A DNA stretch of 64,000 nucleotides, taken from the NCBI GenBank assembly GCA_031446105.1, contig CP132907.1, positions 810,826-874,825 of the forward strand. Reading direction: 5' to 3'. Both the position numbers and the translations under genes were made by a program. The stretch comes from Arsenophonus sp031446105 (GTDB lineage Bacteria; Pseudomonadota; Gammaproteobacteria; Enterobacterales; Enterobacteriaceae). Positions 17,340 to 25,781 of this stretch are shown here, piece by piece. The notes under the pieces were generated by a model. It did not search any database. It had not been told where the DNA came from and saw nothing but the letters and a program-made list of their open reading frames with translations. How positions within the stretch are numbered: the stretch's first letter is position 1; each line of letters starts with the position of its first letter.

Positions 17340-17639
17340 ATGCGTATATTTATAATTATCTTATTAATAGTTTTATTTTGGTTACAGTATTCTTTATGGT
17401 TAGGTAAAAATGGTATTTATGATTATATAAATATTAAAAATGAAATTTTATCTCTAGAACGTTTAAATATAATGTTAAAATCACGTAATAAATATTTATT
17501 TTCTGAAGTAGATGATTTAAATGCAGAAAAATCTGAAGTGATTGAAGAAAGAGCTCGTTTTGAACTTCTTATGATTAAATCTGGTGAATCTTTTTATCGT
17601 ATTATCAATAAAAATTCTATTTCTAATAAAAAAAAGTAA
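17340..17639 (+). CDS. ftsB: Cell division protein FtsB
   Basis: FtsB is a bitopic inner-membrane protein that joins FtsL and FtsQ in the divisome and helps activate septal peptidoglycan synthesis. From the ATG at 17340 it has 99 residues (E. coli 103): a transmembrane helix at about 3-20 (IIILLIVLFWLQYSLWLGK), a coiled coil to about 70, then EERARFELLMIKSGESFYR. The open frame extends 63 bases upstream (ATG at 17277 and 17319), but only the start at 17340 aligns with the family. It precedes ispD, as in E. coli. Confidence 0.92.
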   Translation: MRIFIIILLIVLFWLQYSLWLGKNGIYDYINIKNEILSLERLNIMLKSRNKYLFSEVDDLNAEKSEVIEERARFELLMIKSGESFYRIINKNSISNKKK

Positions 17640-17740
17640 TATTTTAATTAAAATATTATGCACCATAAAATATTTTTTCTAAAATAGTGTTATTAATAAT
17701 GACATTATTATAATTTATAATTAATTAATGATTAAAAATC

Positions 17741-18472
17741 ATGTGTTATAGTATATCTAATCATAAAACAAAGATTGTTGCATTAGTACCTGCTGCTGGT
17801 ATTGGTAGAAGAATGCAAGTTAATTATCCTAAACAGTATTTAAAAATAGCAGGAAAAACAATTATTGAATATACATTATCAACTTTGCTTCAAAATTCAA
17901 GAATTTCAAAAATTATTGTTTTATTGCGCGAAAATGATATTTTCTTTTATGAATTAGCTATTTCAAAGAATTCGATTATTAAAACAGTTATTGGTGGTTC
18001 TCAAAGATCTTATTCTGTTTTAGCTGGATTACATTATTTATCAAATAATGTATTATTAGATTCTTGTTGGGTATTAGTTCATGATGCTGTGCGTCCTTGT
18101 TTACATCATTCTGATTTAGATAATATTATTCATTTTATTGATACTCATCAGTCTTCCGATGGAGGTATTTTAGCTACACCGGTCAGAGATACTATAAAAT
18201 GTTCAATTAAAGGAACAATAAATATTAATTATACTGTTGATAGAAATAATTTATGGCATGCATTGACACCTCAGTTTTTTCCTTTAAATTTAATCACTAA
18301 TTGTTTGATTGAAGCTTTAGAAAAAAAAGCAATTATTACAGATGATGCTTCGGCATTAGAATATTGTGGTTATCATCCACAATTCTTAGAAGGAAGAAGT
18401 GATAATTTCAAAGTAACTCAACCAGAAGATTTATTATTGCTTGAATTTTATCTTTCTCATCGTAATGAATAA
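17741..18472 (+). CDS. ispD: 2-C-methyl-D-erythritol 4-phosphate cytidylyltransferase
   Basis: IspD couples methylerythritol phosphate to CMP in the non-mevalonate isoprenoid pathway. Of 243 residues, VPAAGIGRRMQ (residues 16-26) forms the CTP-binding loop and PKQYLKI follows it. VLVHDAVRPC, TVDRNNLWHALTPQFF and TDDASALEY are conserved. The N-terminus is about six residues longer than in E. coli and no strong ribosome binding site is seen, so the exact start is less certain. It precedes ispF, which acts two steps later. Confidence 0.95.
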   Translation: MCYSISNHKTKIVALVPAAGIGRRMQVNYPKQYLKIAGKTIIEYTLSTLLQNSRISKIIVLLRENDIFFYELAISKNSIIKTVIGGSQRSYSVLAGLHYLSNNVLLDSCWVLVHDAVRPCLHHSDLDNIIHFIDTHQSSDGGILATPVRDTIKCSIKGTININYTVDRNNLWHALTPQFFPLNLITNCLIEALEKKAIITDDASALEYCGYHPQFLEGRSDNFKVTQPEDLLLLEFYLSHRNE

Positions 18473-18517
18473 AAAAAAATGATTTTGTTTATTTTTAATT
18501 TAGGGGGTAATTTTTTA

Positions 18518-18997
18518 ATGCGGATCGGACACGGGTTTGATGTGCATAGATTTGGTGGTAATGGGCCTATTATATTAGGTGGAGTTAAAATTATTTATAA
18601 AAATGGATTAATTGCTCATTCGGATGGTGACGTTTTATTGCATGCATTAATCGATGCTATGCTTGGTGCAGCAGCATTAGGAGATATTGGTTTATTTTTT
18701 TCTGATAAAAATCCCAATTTCAAAGATGCAAATAGTCGTGATTTATTGAGAGTAGTTTATAATCAAATAATAAAAAATGGATATATTATCAGTAATTTGG
18801 ATATCACTATAATTGCGCAAGTGCCTCAAATATTGCCGTATATTAAAGATATGAAAAAAAATATAGCAACTGATTTATCTTGTAATATTAATAAAATTAA
18901 TATTAAAAGTACTACTACTGAAAATATGGGATTTATAGGTCGAAAAGAAGGTATTGCTTGTGAAGTTGTGGTTTTAATAAAAAGTATTATTTGTTAA
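18518..18997 (+). CDS. ispF: 2-C-methyl-D-erythritol 2,4-cyclodiphosphate synthase
   Basis: IspF cyclises CDP-methylerythritol 2-phosphate with release of CMP. From the ATG at 18518 it has 159 residues, exactly the E. coli length. A GGGGG ribosome binding site at 18503-18507 supports this start over the in-frame ATG at 18479. Metal ligands Asp8 and His10 (GFDVH) and the His of AHSDGDVLLHAL are present. TTTENMGFIGRKEGIACE is conserved. It pairs with ispD; the ancestral next gene, truD, is missing. Confidence 0.96.
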   Translation: MRIGHGFDVHRFGGNGPIILGGVKIIYKNGLIAHSDGDVLLHALIDAMLGAAALGDIGLFFSDKNPNFKDANSRDLLRVVYNQIIKNGYIISNLDITIIAQVPQILPYIKDMKKNIATDLSCNINKINIKSTTTENMGFIGRKEGIACEVVVLIKSIIC

Positions 18998-19740
18998 TTA
19001 AAAGTAGTTTAAATGGCTAAATAAAAATTCTTTAAATATATATAATATATAATATATTTAATGTTTTATATAATAAAAATATTATTAATTTATTTTATAA
19101 CTTCATATATTTTTTAAATAATAAAATGACAAAAATTTAATTAATTTTAATGAATAAAAATATGATATTTAAATTATAATAATAAATAAATTTAATAAGA
19201 AAATATAATAAATTATTTATGCAATATTTTTTAGTTTATTTTTTTAATAAAAATAATTTTTTATTATTTTTAATTTATTTTTATAATATAAATTATAATT
19301 TATTTTTATTAAAAAGTTATTTTTTTTCAATTGATTTAAAATAAATTAATATTTTTTTGAGTTTTTAATAAATATTTTGAAATATATTTATTATATTAAT
19401 TATTATATTTTATATTTTAAGTATAGTATTTATTAAATAATTTATTAAAATTATTTTTTATTTATTTTTTTAAAAATATTATTTAATTTTTACAATATTT
19501 TAATTTTTATATATTTATATTAAAAATTTAATTATTTATATTATTTTTTAAATACAATTGTAAAAAATATTTTAAAAAAATAAATTAGTTAATGTACTTT
19601 TTTATAAAAAAATAATTATCATAATTAATATTTTTTGATAAAAAGTATAATAATTGTATATAAAATTTATTATAAATTTTAAATATCATATTTTTATGAA
19701 TTATTATATTTTTTTAAAGTTAAATTAATGAGAAATTATA
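18998..19740. other. Deletion scar between ispF and surE (truD site)
   Basis: TruD (about 1 kb) occupies this position in E. coli. The 743 bases here are very A/T-rich and I could not recognise any TruD segment. A 10-bp dyad near 19032-19061 is low complexity and not interpreted. Confidence 0.55.
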
Positions 19741-20493
19741 ATGTTAAAGATTTTGCTAAGTAATGACGATGGTGTAACAGCTCCTGGGATTCAAATGCTT
19801 TCTACTGTGTTACGTGAATATTATTCTGTTCAGGTTATTGCACCAGATAGGAATCAAAGTGGAGCATCAAATGCATTAACACTTCACAAACCTTTAAGAA
19901 TCATTCGCTTAAAAAATGGAGATATTTCAGTACAAGGTACTCCTTCTGATTGTGTTTATTTAGGTATTAATCAGTTTATTTCACCATATCCTGAAATAGT
20001 TATTTCAGGAATTAATTGTGGTCCAAATTTAGGTGATGATATAATTTATTCTGGTACAGTAGCAGCAGCGATAGAAGGTCGTCATCTTGGATTACCTGCA
20101 TTAGCAATTTCATTAAATGGTAATAAAAATTATCAAACAGCAGCAAAAGTAACTTGTTATGTAATGAAATTATTGCAAACAATACCATTAAGTATAGGTA
20201 ATATTCTTAATATTAATGTTCCTGATGTTATTTTTTCTGACATTAAAGGATATAAAGTGACACGATGTGGTAGTCGACATGCTTCTAAAAATGTTTATTC
20301 TTTTGAAGATCCTCGAGGAGATACAGTTTATTGGTTAGGACCTGTTGGAAAAATATCTGATTCAGCTCCAGATACAGATTTTGCTGCAGTAGAAGCTGGA
20401 TATGTATCTATTACACCTTTGCAAGTAGATTTAACTAATTATAAAGTAAAAAAAAATTTAAAAGATTGGTTGATACAAGAGAAAAATATATAA
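19741..20493 (+). CDS. surE: 5'/3'-nucleotidase SurE
   Basis: SurE is a metal-dependent nucleoside monophosphatase that also has exopolyphosphatase activity. The 250 residues (E. coli 253) keep the metal site: LLSNDDGVTAPG (Asp8, Asp9), the Ser of RNQSGASNALT and the Asn of GINCGPNLGDD. The C-terminal ITPLQVDLTNY is conserved. In E. coli surE overlaps pcm, followed by nlpD and rpoS; pcm is gone here. Confidence 0.95.
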   Translation: MLKILLSNDDGVTAPGIQMLSTVLREYYSVQVIAPDRNQSGASNALTLHKPLRIIRLKNGDISVQGTPSDCVYLGINQFISPYPEIVISGINCGPNLGDDIIYSGTVAAAIEGRHLGLPALAISLNGNKNYQTAAKVTCYVMKLLQTIPLSIGNILNINVPDVIFSDIKGYKVTRCGSRHASKNVYSFEDPRGDTVYWLGPVGKISDSAPDTDFAAVEAGYVSITPLQVDLTNYKVKKNLKDWLIQEKNI

Positions 20494-21017
20494 AAAACTA
20501 ATGTTTTAATATTTTTTGGATTATATTTAAATGTTCATATTCATATATTAAATATTTTTTTAAAAAATTGATTATTTTATAGATTACGATAAAAATAAGA
20601 ATTATTTTATAAATAAAATATATTTTATATATTGAAAATATTTGATTTTTATATATTTTATTATTTGTAATTAAAAAAAAATATTTTTTTTATTTTTTTT
20701 AAAAAATCTATAGATTTGTAATTTCTCATTAATTATTAAAAATGATATTTATAAAAATTTTATATATAACTTATATTTTAATGACTGTTTAACAGTAATA
20801 TTTTTTATACTAAAAATTTTGTATAGAATTTTTTATTTATTTTTTTAGGTATTTATCTTTTTTCTAAAATCAATAATATATTAAAATTAATAATTTAATA
20901 TATAATTATTGTTTTGCATTTATAAAAAAATATTTTTTATAGTTATATTACTATTATATGTATTTATGATAATTAATATTTTAATAGCTTTTTAAAAGAT
21001 TTTTTTGGAGAAAAATT
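20494..21017. other. Deletion scar between surE and nlpD (pcm site)
   Basis: The isoaspartyl methyltransferase gene pcm is normally here. The 524 bases contain no motif I can match to Pcm. Just before nlpD there is a good GGAG ribosome binding site. In E. coli this interval with nlpD also carries the rpoS promoter. Confidence 0.55.
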
Positions 21018-22022
21018 ATGAATTTTAATAGCCAAAAATATATAATTAGATGGGCTATTATTTGTATAATTACAACTCCTTTTTTAATCAGTTGTTATAA
21101 AAAATCTTATCAATCTTCTGTACCTATTATCAGTATTTATAATACTAACAATAAGAGTCATTCTTTTTTTTCTAAAAAAGTATCATTTGATAGTAAAAAC
21201 ATTCTTGTATATTCTAAACATTTTCCTAATAATAAAAAGATAATAAATGATTTAAAACATGAAAATTTTAATTTTAAATTTAAATTTTTAGATAAAAATT
21301 TTATAAAATATAATAGAAATTATAATCGTATTAAAAAAAACAGTTATAGTAAAAATACTTATACTGTTCAAAGAGGCGATACTTTATTTTATATTGCATG
21401 GATTACAGGTAATAATTATTATAATTTAGCAAAGAAAAATCAAATAATTAGACCTTATAATTTAAAAGTTGGACAGATGCTTTTAATTGATAATAAGATT
21501 TATCCTAAAAAAATAATTATAAATTCTAATTTAAATAAAAAAAAATTATATAAAGAAAAAAAAATACCAAAAAATTCTAATAATTTAAATATTTCTAGAA
21601 AATTTAAAATAATTTTACCTTCTAGTATTAATAATAATGGTATTATTTTTAATAAGATAGGTAAATGGCATTGGCCAACTAAAGGAAAAATTGTTCAATA
21701 TTTTTCTGGGGTACATGGTAGAAATAAAGGTATTGATATTGTTGGCTCACGTGGTCAACCTATTTTTGCAACTGCAGCAGGAAAAGTTGTTTATGTAGGA
21801 AATGCATTACGTGGATATGGGAATCTTATAATTATTAAACATCATAATGATTATTTAAGTGCTTATGCTCACAATGATAATATATTAGTTGACGATCAAT
21901 ATGAAGTACAACAAGGAGAAAAAATTGCTACCATGGGTAGCACTGGTACTAATTCGGTAAAATTACATTTTGAAATTCGTTATAAAGGAAAATCAGTTAA
22001 TCCATTACATTATTTATCATAA
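21018..22022 (+). CDS. nlpD: Outer-membrane lipoprotein NlpD, amidase activator
   Basis: NlpD activates the amidase AmiC at the division site. The 334 residues are shorter than in E. coli (379), mainly in the linker. The order is: signal peptide with lipobox LISC (Cys26), LysM domain TYTVQRGDTLFYIAW (about 113-157), a Lys/Asn-rich linker, then the LytM/M23 domain (about 215-334). As in E. coli NlpD, the peptidase metal residues are absent: GRNKGID replaces the His of HxxxD, and VKLHFEI lacks the first His of HxH. This fits an activator rather than an enzyme. The usual downstream rpoS is missing. Confidence 0.95.
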   Translation: MNFNSQKYIIRWAIICIITTPFLISCYKKSYQSSVPIISIYNTNNKSHSFFSKKVSFDSKNILVYSKHFPNNKKIINDLKHENFNFKFKFLDKNFIKYNRNYNRIKKNSYSKNTYTVQRGDTLFYIAWITGNNYYNLAKKNQIIRPYNLKVGQMLLIDNKIYPKKIIINSNLNKKKLYKEKKIPKNSNNLNISRKFKIILPSSINNNGIIFNKIGKWHWPTKGKIVQYFSGVHGRNKGIDIVGSRGQPIFATAAGKVVYVGNALRGYGNLIIIKHHNDYLSAYAHNDNILVDDQYEVQQGEKIATMGSTGTNSVKLHFEIRYKGKSVNPLHYLS

Positions 22023-22379
22023 AAATGATTTTAAAAAAAACTTAGATATTTTTAATGATTTTTTAAACATAATTACATTTAATTCTGTATTTTTATCTAT
22101 TTCATTTTTAGATTATTAATTATTAATAATTTTTTATTTATAAGAAAAATATTTTTTTATTAAATTTTTTGTCACTTTGATCATATACTATATTAAGGCA
22201 TTTATTCTAAAGATTTTTGATAATTCATAATGTTTTTTTTATTTTTTGCTTATTCTATATTTTATGAATAAAAATAGTATTATTATACTCTATTTTATTT
22301 AGATAAATACTAATTAAACTTTTTTATTTAAATAAGTTAATTTTACATAATGTTTAGAAAAAAATAATATTATCGTTTT
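22023..22379. other. Gene-free stretch after nlpD (rpoS site)
   Basis: RpoS follows nlpD in enterics. I translated both strands here and saw no sigma-factor motif. The far end may hold the eroded 3' end of mutS (minus strand), but I cannot show it. Confidence 0.5.
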
Positions 22380-23290
22380 AATGTGATTGAGTAAATATTT
22401 TAAATATTTTAATGCCAATAAAAAAAGACAACAATATTTTAATCTATAAAAACTAATTTTATTTATTGTAATACTAACTTTTTTGTGTTGTAATTTTAAT
22501 TATATTAATTTTTTTATTATTTTTAGCATAAAATTTGAGTGATTAACATAATTTTTAAGATTATCTAAAGATCAGATATATGTAAATATCCTATCAATTA
22601 TAAAAATGATAGTTTTTTAAAAAAATATTATAATTAATAAAGTAAAAAATATAATTAATATTTTTTAAAAAATATAAGCACTTTTAATATTTATACTAAA
22701 ATTGGTATTAATTAATAATTTTTTATTATAAATATTTTATATTTAATAAATAATTGATTTATTGTTTGTTCATTAATTCAATAAATATCTTTTAAGATTT
22801 CTATTTTATTTTTTTTGATAGAATTTTTATCATTATAATTTAATTTTTTATTTCGTTCTGTTAAATTATTCAATACATCTAATTTTTTTTAAAAGCTTCT
22901 GTACTATTTTTTAAAGTTTTTAAATATGCTAAGTAAATAAAATAATTTATTATAAATTTTTTAATATTTTTAATTAGACAGTTAATTAATTTTTAGTGTT
23001 AATGAATTTTTTTTGATATAAAAAATTGCTAATTTTTTATTTTTAATTAAAAATTAATATTTTGTTTATTAATTATTTTAATTGGATTATCTTAATATAT
23101 AAAGATTTTTAAATTTAATATGTGATAATAACGATGTAATTATTAAACTTTCTTTAGATAAAGTATTCTTACAGGTTGAGTATGTTCTAATTTTGTATCT
23201 ATGAAATTGTTGTTATTATTTTTATTAATAAAGCATCCTGAATTTATATTTAAATTTTTATAATCATAGTAAATATTTTTTTTTTGAAAT
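22380..23290 (-). pseudogene. mutS: Eroded mismatch-repair ATPase gene mutS (internal part)
   Basis: Minus-strand translation gives collinear MutS blocks broken by stops and frameshifts. Reading downstream: KKV**LHRYYHI (family LKVGFNAVHGYYIQI, about 23105-23160); YLKTLKNSTEAFKK then LDVLNNLTERNKKLNY (family HLEALQQSA..LDVLVNLAERAYTLNY, about 22825-22925); INEQTINQLFI (family VVEQVLNEPFI, about 22745-22775); KKLLINT......KSAYI (family RRMLIITGPNMGGKSTYM, about 22675-22725), a ruined Walker A; and LLALKYL (family LFATHYF, about 22410-22435). Orientation and place opposite nlpD/rpoS match enteric gene order. The 5' third is unrecognisable, and intact MutS would be about 2.5 kb. The gene is dead. 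Confidence 0.75.
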
Positions 23291-24238
23291 TATATATACT
23301 TTATCATGTTCTTTTCTTCTAAAGAAGAAGTATTAATCACTGTTTTTAATATAAAAAATTATATGACATTTTTTAATATTTTTTATAGTATTATTACTTT
23401 TTGTTTATTTATATAGAAATTGATTTACCTAATTTTTTTTGTTTTTAAATAATTCTTTTTATTATAAATTGTTATTTTTATTTGCTGAGATTCTTTTTCT
23501 AGATATAAAATGAGTTTTTTTAATATAATTATAAAGAAAATATGCCATTTTTTTCATTTTTTAATAAAAAATAATTTATAAATATTGTTTTTTAATAAAA
23601 TATTAAAATTTTAGGATATTGTTCTTTATTTAAGGATATTTTTTATATAATTGAAGCATGAATTGCTAATTTATTTTTTTAATTTAATGATAATATTCTT
23701 TTTTATTTTTTTTAATAAAAATGCATTAAATTTTATTTTTTTGTTTTTTTATTATAAAAAATAATATTTTTAAAAATTATATACATGCATTAATATTTTG
23801 TATTTATAATATTTTTTATTAAATTCTAGTAATTTATTGCAGAAAAAAAACTATTGATATTAAAATATTAATAAGAATATATTTGATAAATTTTGTATAA
23901 AAAATATAAAAAAGTATATATTTTTTTTACTATATATATCTTGATATATTAAATTAATGTATTAAAAAAATATTTTTCATTATAGATATTTATTTATTAA
24001 TATTCAACTTTTTATTAATAAAATAGTAAAAAAGTAATGTTTATGTTTTATTATTTTTTAAATTTAGTTGCAGACATGTATTTTAATACTTTAATTTTTT
24101 AAAAAAATTATCGGAAAAATATTTTTTAATAACGTTTTATATGTTTTTTTGATGGCTTTATTTTTTAATTATTAAAAATAGAAATTTGTTTTTGAAATTT
24201 TTTATTTGTTATTTATAAAAAATAAAAAAAATATAATT
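23291..24238. other. A/T-rich stretch upstream of the mutS fossil
   Basis: By position this should be the 5' part of mutS on the minus strand. I could not match the MutS N-terminal motifs with confidence. No other gene, RNA or strong repeat is seen. Confidence 0.5.
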
Positions 24239-24781
24239 TTATATAAAATTTTTTAACTCTATAATAGAAAACGTGCCATTAACAATTAATATATATAATA
24301 TCGCCCAAAATGCAGAAGATAAGAAAAAAATTATGCATACTTTTGTTTTTTTCATTAATAACATTCCTGCAGCTAATGGCATTATATATCTTAAAATAGC
24401 AATAAAACGTGATATTAATAATATTATTATTCCATTTTTTATTAATTTTTTATGTGATTTTTCAATAATTAATTGGTAACGATTTATTTTTTTTGTAAAC
24501 AATTTCTTTTGAGTGATTTGATAACCTATATAATAGGAAATCATGGAACCTGTGGTTCCCCCTAAAGTAATTGCTAACCAAATTAAAGTGATATTTAGAG
24601 TTTGAAGACTCATGCTAATAATAATTAGTAACATAATAGATGCAGGAGGTAAAAAAGAAGATAAGATAACGGTAGATTTACTCATAGATATAATAAACAA
24701 AATAATAAATAATATTATCGGATGTAAATTATTCTTTAGAAAAAACATGTTTATATATGATATATAATCATTGATTTTCAT
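24239..24781 (-). CDS. DedA-family membrane protein (YqjA/YghB-like), atypical
   Basis: DedA (SNARE-associated/VTT) proteins are polytopic inner-membrane transporters or flippases linked to lipid carrier recycling and proton-motive force. This one has 180 residues, about 40 fewer than E. coli YqjA, and lacks the last hydrophobic segment. FLPPASIM aligns with the family FLPGDSLL, and the arginine motif RFIAILRYIMPLAAGM is conserved. The membrane acidic residues needed in YqjA (Glu39 and Asp51) align with Lys and Ala. It may be a diverged working protein or a gene at an early stage of loss. It stands alone between mutS remains and tRNA-Ile. Confidence 0.75.
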   Translation of the reverse strand: MKINDYISYINMFFLKNNLHPIILFIILFIISMSKSTVILSSFLPPASIMLLIIISMSLQTLNITLIWLAITLGGTTGSMISYYIGYQITQKKLFTKKINRYQLIIEKSHKKLIKNGIIILLISRFIAILRYIMPLAAGMLLMKKTKVCIIFFLSSAFWAILYILIVNGTFSIIELKNFI

Positions 24782-25434
24782 AGGTTTTTTCTCGTAACTA
24801 ATTTTTATTAAAATATAAAATTACTTTTTTTTATGTTGTTAAAAAAAATAGATATTTGTGCTGATATGAATAAAAAATATTAATTAATAAAAAAATAAAA
24901 TTAAATATTTATTGTTTAATTTTTAAATAAACTATTAAATTTTATCACATGATATTTTTATATTTAATATTAAAGTCATTATATTTGATAATAAAATATC
25001 TATATTTTTGTTTTGAAATATATAATTTATTTTTAAATTTCTGTAAATAGAAATATTTCAGTGTATATTAAGTCCTTTACAAGTAATAATATTTTAATTT
25101 TTTATTATTATAACTCATGATGTTATTTAAAAAAAATAATATGTGTTAGATATTTTTTGTAATAATTATTTATTATTTAAAAAAAATATTCAATGAAATT
25201 ATAAAAGATATTTTTTATAAAAAATAATTAAAATTTATGCCAATCAATTTTTTAAAAAAATATATTGAATATTGATTCATTATTTTTTTACTTTTTAAGT
25301 AAATAAAAATATTTATATTATGAATTATATATATTTTTATATTAAAAAAATATATTTGTTTATTTGGTAAAGTTTTTTTTAATTTATTATTTTTTATTTT
25401 TTAAAACTGTAATTTGTCTTTCTAAAAAAATATT
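24782..25434. other. Gene-free stretch between dedA and tRNA-Ile
   Basis: This A/T-rich interval has no recognisable remnant. It includes the upstream region of the DedA gene and the region downstream of the tRNA. Confidence 0.55.
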
Positions 25435-25509
25435 TGGCCCCTGCTGGATTTGAACCAGCGACCAAGCGATTATGAGTCGCCTGCTCTTAACCCACTGAGC
25501 TAAGGGGCC
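25435..25509 (-). tRNA. ileX: tRNA-Ile(CAU), decoded with lysidine; no encoded CCA
   Basis: The minus strand folds into a full cloverleaf. The acceptor stem is GGCCCCT/AGGGGCC, the D stem GCTC/GAGC, the anticodon stem GGCGA/TCGCT with loop CTCATAA (anticodon CAT), the T stem GCTGG/CCAGC with loop TTCAAAT, and the discriminator A. It is nearly identical to E. coli ileX outside a D-loop two bases longer, so it is the AUA-decoding isoleucine tRNA whose C34 needs TilS, not a methionine tRNA. The gene ends at A73; the next bases are AAT, so CCA must be added by the cca product. It follows rpoD on the same strand, as in E. coli with mug removed. Confidence 0.96.
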
Positions 25510-25689
25510 ATAAAAAAAAATTATATATTCTAATTTATTTTAAATTAAGATATTTTTTATTTTCATAAAAAAGAAAATATTAAATTTTTAATTATATAGT
25601 AAATACGTAGATTTATGTGAATATAATATAAATGTTATAAAAGTAAAAAAATTAAGATAAAATTATTATAATTTTTTAGTATTATTTTT

Positions 25690-25730
25690 TATAAAAAACC
25701 ATCTACAGTTTATAAAAATAACATATGTAG
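25690..25730 (-). terminator. Possible terminator after rpoD
   Basis: About 50 bases past the rpoD stop, the minus strand forms CTACA/TGTAG (25703-25730) with an inner TTAT/ATAA helix. It is followed by ATGG and six T (25698-25693). The stem is short, so the call is tentative. Confidence 0.4.
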
Positions 25731-25781
25731 TTAAGAGTTTACAATAGGTTTTTTAAAAATTTTTGTGTTTTTATTAAAAAA

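Noticed and set aside
20494..21017. A pcm fossil between surE and nlpD
   Set aside because: I compared expected Pcm motifs with both strands and found none that I could defend.
25435..25509. tRNA with CAT anticodon as tRNA-Met
   Set aside because: The body matches E. coli ileX almost base for base, and it lies next to rpoD as ileX does; it is the lysidine tRNA-Ile.
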